From: Peronospora farinosa
Taxonomy: Eukaryota; Oomycota; Peronosporomycetes; Peronosporales; Peronosporaceae
Reading direction: 5' to 3'
Length of the DNA: 64,000 bases
Assembly: GCA_947646735.1 (NCBI GenBank)
Contig: CANTFK010000943.1
Location: forward strand, 558,001 to 622,000
Position 1 is the stretch's first letter. Each line of letters opens with the position of its first letter. Both the position numbers and the translations under genes were made by a program. The notes below the pieces were generated by a model. It saw nothing but the letters and a program-made list of their open reading frames with translations. It was not told the origin of the DNA and searched no databases. This document shows, in pieces, positions 12,001 to 22,909 of this stretch.

Positions 12001-14438
12001 ATGAGGTCAAACGCAACGGGGTCAGCATTGAGCAACGATGGCATTGCCTCTTTGATACGTGATGTCACAAAGTCACTCTTGGAAGCTTCTAAAGTTGCCG
12101 TCCCATTGGCCTGTGTGCTGCCTAACATCGTGGAATTGCCCTCAGTCGTTTTAACGTCCAATACTGCTACACGGCAAGAAGGTTCAGTGCTAGCCTTATG
12201 CTTTTTCCGTGACGGCGGAGACGACGCCGTTAGCTGATATACGGTTTTATCAGCCGCTGCTTTCAAGGTATCTGTATCACTACTGCTGCTGTCGCTGCTG
12301 TCATCGTCGATGATTGTACGCTTTTTGGCTCTTATAACGGCCACTACGCATGGTTGGGCATGGTTGTCTACACTGTCTTCATCCACCATCACTGATGTTC
12401 TCTTCCCCAGCCTTTCAGAAGAATCATTTTTCTCGCTTCCACTCTTGTCCATTTTGTCATTATTGCTAGGCAAAATCTCGCTATGACTTTGTGCCTTAGC
12501 TGCAAATTGCGGCGAATTAATCCCTGCAGCTGGATCCTTGGCTGCGGAAATTTGAGCAAGCTTGACAGTAGCCGCACCTTCTGCTGCGAATTGCGGCGAA
12601 TTAGTCCCTGACGCTGGATGTTTGGATGCGGTAATTTGAGCAACATTGACACTATCCGCACCTTCTGTTGCGCTTAAGCCTTCACCATATTGCTCATGCT
12701 CAGCCATATTCGACAGAAGCAAGCCAGTAGAAAGAACGCCATCCTGTTTCCATTTTTCCTGTTCACTTGACCCACTCAACACACTGATGTCCGATTTCCT
12801 GAAAGTTGGTGTCTCGACAGTAACATCCTTGACAACCGCTGTAGTTCTCTCTGTAACAAGACCGGCTGCTTCAACCACTAATGACGACGGTGCCTCCACT
12901 TTCTCAGTCTTCACCAGTGTCACTGTCGATAGTTCAGTTTCCAGTTTTACTGCCTCAGAAGAATAAACATCATCTTTTATCTTTGCGCTGAGCACGTTCT
13001 GCTTCTCATCTTTTACTTCGCCCGTATGCGCTTCCTCCTTCTTCTCTTGTTTATTTTCGGTAATGAGCGCTGTCTGCTTTAACGGCAAACGGAGAGGCGG
13101 AGCCGATGAATTATGGTCTGGATCAAAATTAATTGATAAACGAATTTTTTTCGCGCTCGCAAATTCCACGAGATACGATGGCTTTCTATCATAAGCATAT
13201 GTGCAATGTTTAGCCCACGTTCGTAGCTGCATCAACGAAGTCACGAAGCAGCATCGTACCGTTTTTCAAGTTGCCATCGTGGCTTATCTTCAGCATAAAC
13301 CCAGCATTCGTCACCAAAATACCAGTACGATACGCCCTTGTCATCCGTTCCAATCTCTCCTGTTCGCTGCGGTTGTCAGACACACATTCCCAAAGTAAGA
13401 TTACAACAACAAAACACTGTCACGCATTCCACCTCCTTACCAAGTTTGTAAGAGCCTCATCATTATTTTCTTTCTGCAGCATCGCAATGTGATTGTGGAT
13501 CTCGGTACACGTGTCCAGTTTCCAGTGGCACAAGGCATTCAAAATGTTCACCTGCACATTCACCATAAGATCAGCTGTCAATGTATGCCCCCCCCCTCTC
13601 TCAAGTAGAAAAGCAGTGCTCTATCCACCCGTTCAAACACCGTCAAGTCTTGGTACGTTACGCGTCCACCCATAGGATTCGCCGTAAACTCTTTGCGCCA
13701 GTTATCTTGCAGTTTTCGCGCCAGCGTTTTTTCCCAGTCTTGCACCCTGTGAAAAAGTAGCACCACCACAGCCCATTAGCATGTCTATGAACACAACAAG
13801 TAGCTCTACAGCTTTGTCACGCTTCAGTTATTAGCATCCACGTACATTTTTTCCATTTTGGCCGTGGGGTGTTCACGTGCCAACTTGAAGTGCAATTCCG
13901 CCAGCAATTCCATCTGTACATCCCTCCAGAGCGTTGTTAGAACCTTCACCGCAAGCCCATGACCTACGGCATTGTATCCGTTAACTTACGTGTGTTGTAT
14001 CACCGTTGGAAGCGCCTAGTAGCGCCTCTTGGAGCTCCTAATATCAGAAATACCACGTATGACACATTGATGAGCTTTTGGGGTCAAGGGACGATAATTT
14101 GTTGTCCTGCATACAAATGCCAAGTACTGAAGATACGGGGACGTAGCTGACGTCTTAAGGCGTCTGTAGACATCTCCATGTCGTCCCCCGCATCTTCAAA
14201 GGCTCAGAATTCAATACAAAAGCCTCTTCTATCACTAACATCAACGTGCTTTCAATTGACGTCTTACCGTTCGCGAGAAGCTCGGGAGATGCAACGGCTT
14301 TCGGAATGTGGCACAGAAGGAACAGATCTGTGCTAGTTCTATTATATTGCTCAGTTGAGATGCGGAAGGAGCCGCCACGCTCAGCGTTGACGCCTCCGTG
14401 TCCTCGTCCGAGAAGCCACTGGACGAGCTGCTTGACAT
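9027..14438 (-). CDS. DDT-domain / PHD-like / bromodomain chromatin protein
   Basis: Multi-exon gene read right to left. It begins at the ATG at 14438 (the open frame upstream starts with TTG only). The first exons encode a DDT-type module: IIELAQICSFCATFRKPLHL, then ELQEALLGASNGDT, then MELLAELHFKLAREHPTAKM and a WHIM-like part (VFERVDRALLFYL, ILNALCHWKLD). The large exon (about 13.24-10.97 kb) is Ser/Lys-rich and holds a PHD-like half finger (CESCKKCYDMRYLDPP...WRCFEC) lacking the first cysteine pair. Three small exons follow. A bromodomain is split over three exons: CLSAVCLAVVNRLLKEE, PVDPEIDGCPNYLSVIDQPM and VELVWQNCRTFNAP. The last exon (9027-10163) ends in a Ser/Asp/Pro-rich tail. The architecture resembles BAZ/BPTF-type remodeler subunits that read acetyl-lysine, so a nuclear role in ISWI-like remodelling is inferred. 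The junction near 13210-13260 is unresolved. Confidence 0.8.
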
Positions 14439-14719
14439 GGGGAGAGCGGTTCTGGGGAGGGAGATACTTGGTGTGCGGTTTTTAGCCAATCAGAGACGTT
14501 GAAATGGATCGTTCTGATTGAATGTAAATCAAATGTACTGTATAATTGTATAAAACCTCATTTGAAGACCGGACGGCAGATTTTATATATTCTATAAATT
14601 TGTAGAAAATGAGAAATTGACAAAAAACATTCCATAATTGACTGGTATTCGTCTACTCTATGTGGTTCTTACTACTGTATCATCAGTATCGCTACAGTGA
14701 CAGTAAACAACATGCTTCC
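14439..14719. other. intergenic region upstream of the bromodomain gene
   Basis: About 280 bp between the bromodomain gene start and the ADSL stop, both on the minus strand. It includes an AT-rich stretch at 14520-14640 likely to contain the promoter of the bromodomain gene. No gene was seen. Confidence 0.4.
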
Positions 14720-16316
14720 TTAGACGTTAATGTCATCGACGTTCTCCACTTCGAGTAGTGAGGCGTATTCCTTGAGGATAGGGCCAACGTCTTCGTCAAT
14801 AAATTCCTCCACTTGCTGTGGGCACCGGCCAATGAAAAGCGACGGGTCCAATAGCTCGTCCATGTGGTCGTGCACAGCTTTAAACAATGGGTCAGCGGCG
14901 ATACGCTCCAGCAGGTCATTGGCAGCGCCCTCCACTTTCACACGTTTACCAGCCTCCATCGAGTGTATGCGAATGGCCTCATGCAGCTCCTGCCGGTCAC
15001 CGCCGGCCTTCACGCAGGCCATCAGGATGTTTTCCGTAGCCATGAACGGTAGCTCGGCCTTAATGTGCGCCTTGATCACGTTCGGCCACACCTGCAGGCC
15101 GTCCGACACGTTCGTGATTAGGTTCAGAATGACGTCCGTGGCGAGGAACGCTTCCGGTAAAACCATACGACTGTAAAAAACATCAGCACAAACAAGCGTC
15201 AGTCAGTAAGGTGTAATGTCTGGAAATCCAGTCAAGAGATAAAATGTACCGGTTCGCCGAGTCATCAAGCGTGCGCTCGAACCATTGAGCAGCGTGGGTC
15301 TGTGCGCCGTTGTCCGTCAGCGAAATGACGTAACGCGCCAGACTACAGATACGCTCCGAGCGCATCGGGTTGCGCTTGTATGCCATTGCCGAAGATCCGA
15401 TCTGGTTCTTCTCAAACGGCTCCTCGATCTCCTTCATGTTTGCCAGCAAACGAATGTCACCAGCCATTTTATAAGCCGACTGGGCAATACCTGACAGGAT
15501 TGACAGTACAAAGTAGTCGATCTTGCGCGTGTACGTCTGACCCGAGACGGGAATAACCTTGTTAAAGCCCATCTTCGCGGCTACTAGCTCGTTCAATTTC
15601 TTTACCTAGTGTAGCAACCGAAAAAAAAAACAGTCAGCCGTCATACACCAAAGCAGTACAGTAGTAACCGTGTGTCTTACCTTTTCGTGGTCACCCTCAA
15701 ACAGGTCGAGGAAGCTGGCCTGAGTACCAGTTGTTCCCTTCACACCACGCATAGGTAGACTGTCAATCTGGTCACTGAGGTGCTGAAAGTCCAGCCAAAA
15801 GTCTTGCAACCAGAGCGACGCGCGTTTGCCAACCGTAACAAGCTGCGCCGGCTGAAAGTGTGTAAAGCCCATCGTAGGCATGTCCTTGTATTGCATGGCA
15901 AAGTCCGCCAATACTTTCATAGCTTTGACCATTTTACGCTGAATGAGTTGCAATCCTTGTTTAATCTGGATAATGTCGGCATTGTCACCAACGTAGCAAC
16001 TGGTCGCACCAAGATGAATAATTGGCATTGCTACAGGAACTTCTTTTCCAAATGCATGAACATGAGCCATAACATCGTGACGGAATTTCTTCTCCATCTC
16101 TGCTGCGTATTCATAATCAATGTCCGTCAAATGAGCCTTCATAGCATCGAGCTGTTCCTGTGTAATGTTCAATCCCAGTTCTTTCTCAGACGTAGCCAAA
16201 GCGAGCCACAATTCACGCCATGTTGAGAATTTTCGATCTGGAGACCAAATTTCACTCATTTCTTTGGTCGCATAGCGAGAGACCAAAGGATGTTCATAAC
16301 GATTATGCTCAGTCAT
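14720..16316 (-). CDS. ADSL: adenylosuccinate lyase
   Basis: Three exons on the minus strand (16316-15681, 15605-15250, 15170-14720) join cleanly in frame to about 480 aa. The fumarase/aspartase superfamily signature is present as [35 protein letters not shown] and the [14 protein letters not shown] block carry the catalytic and substrate-binding positions typical of the eukaryotic ADSL form. The enzyme splits SAICAR to AICAR and adenylosuccinate to AMP, releasing fumarate, in cytosolic purine synthesis and the purine nucleotide cycle. The start [16 protein letters not shown] is canonical for the family. It is divergently arranged with the GT41-like gene across a 166-bp shared upstream region. 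Nothing is missing. Confidence 0.96.
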
Positions 16317-16482
16317 TCTACTGGTACTTAATATACTGTGGGTGTTTTATAAAGTGATGGCCACAAACGCATCCGAGAGTTTTTGATATTTTGAGTGGAT
16401 ACAAATTCATTTTAGGTTTAATTAGTAGGTTTAAATGAGTCAATTTTATACTAAAATTTAACATTAAAAGCGTCTCGATAAA
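16317..16482. promoter_or_regulatory. shared divergent promoter region, ADSL (-) / GT41-like gene (+)
   Basis: Only 166 AT-rich bases separate the two divergent start codons, so core promoters of both genes must lie here or within the 5' UTRs. No individual element can be assigned with confidence. Confidence 0.4.
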
Positions 16483-19400
16483 ATGGCGTCAAGTTGTTCA
16501 TGGGTCTGGGTTTTTATCTGTATCTGTTGGGCGTGGGTAACTGCTCTCTCTCCAGGCTTTAATGATCCGATACCGTTCTATTCACGTCCTGCTTTAGTGA
16601 TTTTGTATCCTTTAAATGACATGATTCTGGTCCAAACGGAGTTACTGGTGGAGGTTCAAGTGGATAAAAACTTGGTCAATACAGAGCATTCTACTCGTGT
16701 TTGTATCCTGATTCAGATTGTTTACATGCCAATGGATGTGGCACTAGAGAACGAGGAGACTGAACCGTACGAGTCGTGCTTTGAGCAGAGCTTGGGTCAT
16801 GCAAAATTCCATGTCGCTGGACTTGTGCCGGGTACCTCCTATTCCGTCACTGGAAAGCTTGAAAATAATGGCAATATCATGGCGTTGTCTTCACGCATCT
16901 TTTCAGTTGGATCGGTGCTTTTACCAGGCGTGGACAATCGCGTGAGTATCGCTGACGCGTTGAAAGCTGGCACTAAATTACACGATGCGTGGGACCGGGC
17001 AAATGCTTTAAAGATCTATCGCTATGTACTGGATGTTTTCCCGGATTATGGACCAGCCCAGCATTTGCTAGGGGTTGCACTGTATCAGGATGGAAAGCAA
17101 GAGGAGGCGTTGCCGTATTTGTATCGAGCAGTGCAGTCGAACCAAAGTGAGGAGAACTTTCACAATTCACTAGGAATGTGTCTTAAATCGTTGGGACGAG
17201 TGAAGGAAGCGATTGAGCATTATCGACGAGCATTGGAGATCAATCCAATGCTATTGAAAGCGTCGGTGAACTTGGGTGATGCCATGCAGGCAATAGGCAG
17301 GTGGGAGGACGCGATGGACGAGTACAGCAAAGTAGCAAAAGTGCCGATGAGTGTCCTCGATACACAACTAGACATAGAGAAAGCGGAGAATGTGGTAAAA
17401 GACGCGACGGGCAAGAGATGTGAGCTGATACACTTCACTGACGGCTGGTATCAAGCCGATCGTTGTTTGAATGAAGCACTGAAACGCTGGGCCGATGAAC
17501 CCGCTTTTCACAATGACCGCGGAAATTTGTTTGCGAACGCTGGTCAGTTTGAGATGGCGCTAGATGAGTACCAGCGCTCTTCTGATTTTGGCTTGCTTGC
17601 TGGGACGGTATGTATGATGATGGAATGAATGTTTGGATTCGGGAGACTAATTTTTCTTTCTGTAGCTCAATCTTGCGGAGACACTGGAGGCACTTGGGAG
17701 AACGCAGCGAAGCATTGATCTCTATAATCAGGTATAATGTCAATCCTCTTGGGAAATCGTAACTCAAACTTAATGGTGTTTTATACAACAGATTCTCGAC
17801 AATGAGATTGTCGACCGCTTTTACCCTCGTACACGAATCATGGTGATGAAGGCGACAGTCTTACCTCGGGTTCTTCCTGCAACGCAAATAGAGATCGACT
17901 TGTACCGTGATCGCTTTGATCGTGAAGTCAAGACGTTGCTACAAAACCGTAAGTTACGTAATCTGAAATCACATGGACTTTTACTAGCGCCACTTTTAAC
18001 ACTGTACTGGTACTGCAGTTAATTCACTTGGTGAGACCGAAGTGGACCCCACTCGCATATCTCTTTCCACTGCTATCACGTTGACAGCTCACAACCGAAA
18101 CAATCGTGAGCTCAAGGCAGCTATGGGTCTTTTGTACTGGCAACTATTGTACCAGCGGCAGATTATGCGCGAGGATTTTGTGGCAAGTTACGGTTTAGTT
18201 CCGTTGCCGTTCACTCAACAGAGCGAGAGTATTAAGAAGCCTGAGGTACTAAGGAAGACGGTTTTGGTTTTGACTAATTTTTCACGCTCAAGCTGTCCTG
18301 ATATTTTGTACTTAGATCGGCCCGCGGCGCTTGCGAGTTGGCTTCGTCTCGCGCTACATGTTCAATTCGGCTGTCGGGCTTTACATGTCAGAGTTGGTAC
18401 CCATGTTTAACCAAGACAAGTACGAGATCATCGTCTTTGCGATAGGGCGAAGCAAGTCAAAAAAGGTGGCAAGGAAGTTGAGGCCATCAATGAGACCGTG
18501 AGTGCAGTATTAGTTGATTCGATTTCTAGTGGATAAACTTACAGGTGGTTGTAGTGAATTGTATGGCACGCATCAGATCGTTGGCCTTCCGAAAGATGTA
18601 AGGATTGCTCGAGAAGCGATCCGTGCGTGGGACGTAGATGTGCTTATCTATCCTGAGGTAGGTTTCTGGTGAGCACTTCGAGAGATGTACGAGCTGCTTG
18701 CTCACTTTCTGTTACTGCTGCCCAGCTTGGCATGGACAAAACGACCTATTTTGTCTCCCTTGCTCGGCTTGCTCCCGTTCAAGCTGTTTGGTGGGGTAAT
18801 GCTGACACCTCGGGTGTGCCAACAATGGACTATTACCTCACCAGTGAATTCGAGCACAGTAGCGTCAACTCACACTACTCCGAGGTCGTCTACTGCTTCA
18901 AGTAAGGCCACTTTTACGCACCCAGGTCTTCTTATCGGAGCTGACCGTCTGCTTTTGTTTTCCTTTTACAGAGGAACGGGTATCTATCACAGGCTGCCAA
19001 TTTTGCCGAAAAATACATCCAATCGCGACAAGATCCGGCATGGCATCGAAGAGCGCTTTGACATACCTGCAGACTTCCACTTCTACCTTGCCATCGAGGT
19101 TCGTCCAAAACAATTCGTTTGTGCCTGTCATGCTGTTGACCTTGTCGTGTTCTGACGCCTGCTCTGCGTTTTTCCATGTGATCAGTCTATTATCCATATT
19201 CACCCAGACTTTGACGTTGCTGTAGCCGAAATTCTCGATAAAGACAAGAAGGCTCATTTCTTCCTCCTTTCGACATCAAGTCGAAAGGCCTGGAAGACGC
19301 AACTTCAAGCGCGGATGGAATCTGCCGGCGTCATCGCAGATCGGCTTCATTTTCTCGTCGATGTCGATCAAAAGCAGGAGCCAAAGCTTATGCAGGCTGC

Positions 19401-19875
19401 CGATGCGGTCCTGTCGAGCCTTCACCTCACGCGACCACGAGCCTCGTTGCAAGCTTTTGCTGCTGGTGCTCCGGTAGTTACTTTCCCGAACGAGCTTTGG
19501 GCCTCACGAATAACTTATGGCTTCTATCAGCAGATGGGGATCAATGATCTCATTGCTACTTCTCTAGATGAGTATGTTGCATTAGCAATCAAGTTAGCAA
19601 CCAATGCTGCATTTCACGAGAAGATGGTACAGCTGATCCAGCAGAATCGATCGAAACTGTCGGAAGATAAACAGGCAGTCAAAGAGTGGGAACAGTTCTT
19701 TGACTTTGCGGGCCGTCAGATATTTTCCAGTGGCGGCCGACCGACCTACATCTCATCATCCTCCTATGAATGGTGTCCTCTTCAACGGCTTAAGGGTGTC
19801 GTCGACGGTAATCAGGTTGAAGACTGGAGCCAAGTTGTAAATGCTGAAGGCAAGCTTTGGTCTGCTAACATCTAA
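16483..19875 (+). CDS. secretory-pathway TPR + GT41 (O-GlcNAc-transferase/SPINDLY-like) glycosyltransferase
   Basis: Nine exons (16483-17607, 17666-17731, 17792-17948, 18019-18245, 18316-18497, 18555-18657, 18726-18901, 18972-19098, 19186-19875) sum to exactly 951 codons. Residues 1-~22 are a strong hydrophobic signal sequence (WVWVFICICWAWVTA). A beta-rich segment follows, then TPR repeats from about residue 160 (WDRANALKIYRYVLDVFPDY, VKEAIEHYRRALEINP, EALGRTQRSIDLYNQ). The C-terminal half is GT41-like: LRVGFVSRYMFNSAVGLYMS, DVDVLIYPELGMD, RLAPVQAVWWGNADTSGVPT and PRASLQAFAAGAPVVTFP match the two Rossmann lobes and UDP-sugar region of OGT/SPY. Classical OGT and SPY are nucleo-cytosolic, so the signal peptide suggests an ER/Golgi lumenal or secreted member. 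The donor sugar (GlcNAc or fucose) cannot be told from sequence. Confidence 0.85.
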
Positions 19876-20487
19876 CCTTTGGAGCCCGATTGCTACTAAT
19901 TGAGGACGTTTGAGCTGCGGGCGTCCGAACTTTTGTGATGCTGTATGAATCCGTGCTGTTCCGTGACAAATCAGGTTTTATTCGGATCAGACTGAGCGTT
20001 ATGCATCTATCACTAGGAATTGAATCGTTGGGATGCTTCCAACGTTTTGCTCTTTTGCAAACACAATAACGTTGAACAAGCAATATGGAAACCGAAATAG
20101 CAGCTAGTGAAAATGACAAGCTTGACGCTCAATGATGTTGTTTTTCGAGCAATGTTCCCACGGATAGCTTTTCGACGGTATCTGTGCTATAAGGACCACA
20201 GGCAAGACCAAAAGCTACAATCGACTTCGGGACTAATTGCGTATCACGTATGCTGCGCAACGTTAAAAGCTGAAGAGCTGCACTTGTATTCATTCACGAA
20301 TAAGATACCAATAAACAGACATCACAGTACCTAAGTTCTCCTGCCAATCTCAGCACTCAATGGGCTTAATGTGTTCCAGCAATTTATGAGAGACGTCCTC
20401 ATTTCTAGGTGTTCGCAGGTCTTCGATGACCTGACAAAACCCAACATTCAAGACGCAAAAAAGGTTAGGAGCGATAAGGAATCTCCG
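19876..20487. other. convergent intergenic region
   Basis: 612 bp between the convergent ends of the GT41-like gene and the coiled-coil membrane protein gene. Only short frames (75-84 codons) without recognisable features occur. It presumably holds two 3' UTRs. Confidence 0.4.
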
Positions 20488-21513
20488 TTAAGCAACTTCA
20501 CACGCACTCACCACAAGTGATCCCAGCAACCTCTTCAATCGAATTACAGCTTTTGGAACAGGAGACCACGACCACTTGTCTTCCAGCAGCTCCTTCTTCC
20601 TCGTGTCCAAGATGGCATTCCACAGATAAACTGCAGAAGCACAGACCACATAGACGTAAAAGAAGATCGACCCATGCCAAGTCGACGACCGCTCTGTCGA
20701 CTGTTGGTTGCTACTCTCCAAATGTCCAGCAGTCGGAATCGATATGCTCTCCACACTAAATCGTTGATAGTCATTCTTATCTTGTAGCTGATTTGTCTCC
20801 GCAAAAAGCACGAGTCCTTTCATGGCGTCAGACAGTCCATGAGCACGAGTATCCTCTCTCTCCAGCAGCTCTCCACTATCCTTTATCATCTTCTGCTCTT
20901 CCTGCCAAGCCATATGCAATGGCCTCATTGCAATCTCCACTGGCAACGAGATGTTCATTCTTATTAGCCGCTCTTTCGTCTCCTGGATCTTCTGCTTCTG
21001 CTCCGCGTAGTACTGGAGCACCTCCTTCGTTACTTGCACGTGCTCTTCAGTCTGTGTCTTTACCTGTCCGTCAAATCTTCTTATAGCTGCGTTTTGCAGA
21101 ATTTCTTTCCTCGTAGAGACTGCTACGTGCGTCTCTTTGCATTGCTGAAGGAACTTGTCAGCTGTCGTCTTGAGTCGTGCAGTATCTCTGTAGAGCAGGG
21201 AGAGACTTTTCTCCAACTGCTCGAACTTTTCTTCAACCTTCGACGAGCTGCTTCTCCAGGCGTGTAACGATGGAGAAAGCACCCTAGCGCCTGTAGAGAG
21301 CAAAACAACAGCTAATATGCTGCCTACAAAGACACGCAACGGATCAAAGAACACCGTGGGCTTTAGCTTCGTCTCCTGCCTGCTAAATGTTGCTACATTT
21401 TCTACTGCATGTCGTCGATGAGGGACTTGGTGCTGCATTGCAATAGGTAGAGACGCCGTATCCTCCAGTGACGCGGTGGACCGCATACTATCCGACAGTC
21501 CAAGTCGAGTCAT
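20488..21513 (-). CDS. coiled-coil membrane protein of unknown function
   Basis: Not recognised as a named family. The chosen start (ATG at 21513, MTRLGLSDSM) gives 341 aa. The open frame runs on upstream to 21852, but a TATA-like run (TTTATATATG on the minus strand, about 21540-21550) just upstream argues for the internal start. Visible features are a first hydrophobic helix at about residues 65-85 (FVGSILAVVLLSTGARVL), a long heptad-rich coiled coil (KVEEKFEQLEKSLSLLYRDT through QKQKIQETKERLIRM), and a second helix near the C-terminus (IFFYVYVVCASAVYLWNAIL) followed by a basic tail. Two helices flanking a coiled coil would suit a membrane tether or organelle-contact protein; that is a guess only. 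Confidence 0.6.
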   Translation of the reverse strand: MTRLGLSDSMRSTASLEDTASLPIAMQHQVPHRRHAVENVATFSRQETKLKPTVFFDPLRVFVGSILAVVLLSTGARVLSPSLHAWRSSSSKVEEKFEQLEKSLSLLYRDTARLKTTADKFLQQCKETHVAVSTRKEILQNAAIRRFDGQVKTQTEEHVQVTKEVLQYYAEQKQKIQETKERLIRMNISLPVEIAMRPLHMAWQEEQKMIKDSGELLEREDTRAHGLSDAMKGLVLFAETNQLQDKNDYQRFSVESISIPTAGHLESSNQQSTERSSTWHGSIFFYVYVVCASAVYLWNAILDTRKKELLEDKWSWSPVPKAVIRLKRLLGSLVVSACEVA

Positions 21514-21891
21514 TCTTTTGGCTTTGATAATCGACCTTTTACATATATAAACGTGCATATATTGTGTTAAAGAGTGAGTATACTTGATGGAAACAGAGGA
21601 ATGGCTAAAGCGTCGCAAGCGTCTCAGAATGAGATTCTCATTACCAGCATTAACAAGATAAATGGTCGAACTGCTGGAAATAAAGAGATCGTCCATACTG
21701 AATCTGATGAACTCGGGCATCCAATGCACATTGATCAGTGCATAAGAACTGCTGAAGCAAACGTTGTGTTTCAACACGCTGACATGGCACACGTGCCTGA
21801 GCTGTACGTGGGAGACGAGTACGAATAAAAGCGCAATATTCTTTATCGCCAAGAATCCCGTTACATTGTACCAGTGTAGCCCGCCTTCCTC
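21514..21891. other. intergenic region between REV7 and the coiled-coil gene
   Basis: 378 bp upstream of the coiled-coil gene and downstream of REV7, both on the minus strand. It contains the TATA-like run noted for the coiled-coil gene. The open frames crossing it are judged non-coding. Confidence 0.4.
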
Positions 21892-22750
21892 TTACTCGCT
21901 GACTTCTGCCATTGAGACTAATCGATGGTTCTCCATATAAATATTGAGTCGAACAGGTGAAGCCTTTGACTGTATCGTTTTGACTGGGAAGATCTCTTTG
22001 TCTCGTTTGTGATCGTCGTGCCAACACGGATCTGCCAACACCCACGAATTGCTTACGTTGTCATCATTAATTGCAGTTTCTCGATTGGTTGCGTCTTCAA
22101 CTGTCTGCGCTAGAATTCGGAACGTGTGTGGCTTGTTGCTTTCTGTCTGATTAATTGTACTTGATGCGGCTGTTGCCACTAGCGCCACCATTCCCGCACG
22201 AAAGGCCTCTTCAAGCTGCATCAATGGCAGTACCTGGTCTTCCTCAGAATTTGCAGCTTCAATAAATGCTATGCTCCATCCTGGCTCAATTGCTAGTGTA
22301 TTCAGCATCCGGCCTTCCTTGGAGAGAAGAATGATACACAATTTCTCCAGTTCTCCTCTTAACAACCACGTTCGACAGCCAGTCAACATCGAGTTAATGT
22401 ACTCGCACAGTAGCGGATGTTGACTCATATGAATCGGCACATCATACAGTACACGCTGTTCAAATACTTCTACTAGGACATTGGAACAATCACAAAGTAT
22501 TAGAAGCTTAAAGGCTTCATCTTTCATTACTATTGTATCGATACATATGCACCTTTTGGATAAACATGCCACGCAAATCTGTATTATCATCAAAATTGAG
22601 CTTACAAGTAAGCTTTTGACCATGCCAAACGCAATATTACAATAATACAATTCAGTCGTACAAAAATTCATGCACAGTAGCCTCCAAGAACTCGAGTATG
22701 AGGTCTGTCAATATCTCTCTAATGCTTATTTTCGACCGATCGGTCTCCAT
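21892..22750 (-). CDS. MAD2L2: REV7/MAD2L2 (HORMA-domain polymerase zeta accessory subunit)
   Basis: Three exons on the minus strand, 22750-22662, 22578-22553 (a 26-nt microexon) and 22472-21892, join in frame to 231 aa. Exon 1 begins METDRSKISIREILTDLILE and continues FLEATVHEFL; the microexon supplies FAWHVYPK; exon 3 starts VEVFEQRVLYDVPIHMSQHP. This is the HORMA core of REV7 (LCEFLE..., YNVP..MS.HP, then the WLLRGELEKLCIILLSKEG strand). REV7 bridges REV1 and REV3 in translesion DNA polymerase zeta and acts with shieldin in animals. The C-terminal third (safety-belt region) is more divergent. The longer frame starting at 22671 is retained intron. It is divergent with TFIIE beta, with starts 159 bp apart. 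Confidence 0.85.
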
Positions 22751-22909
22751 TCACACCCGTCAATAGCTAAACTTTTACCCCCAGTAATTATAATTCGTCA
22801 TGTATTCAAAGGTATACGTAAAAATAACGTGACTTTTGATAAGTATACATAGCTGCATCGTTTTTTTTATCCGGCAATCCGCGACACTGAAGTAACACAA
22901 AACCTGAGA
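22751..22909. promoter_or_regulatory. shared divergent promoter region, REV7 (-) / TFIIE beta (+)
   Basis: 159 bp between divergent start codons, with an oligo-T run at 22861-22868. Core promoters of both genes must lie here; no single motif can be assigned. Confidence 0.4.

Noticed and set aside
21514..21852. N-terminal extension of the coiled-coil protein (454-codon frame)
   Set aside because: A TATA-like run lies within the extension just before the internal ATG, and the extra residues show no protein-like pattern.
22528..22671. REV7 start in the single long frame (MNFCTTELYYCN...)
   Set aside because: These residues lie in introns 1 and 2 of the three-exon model, which restores the HORMA N-terminus.
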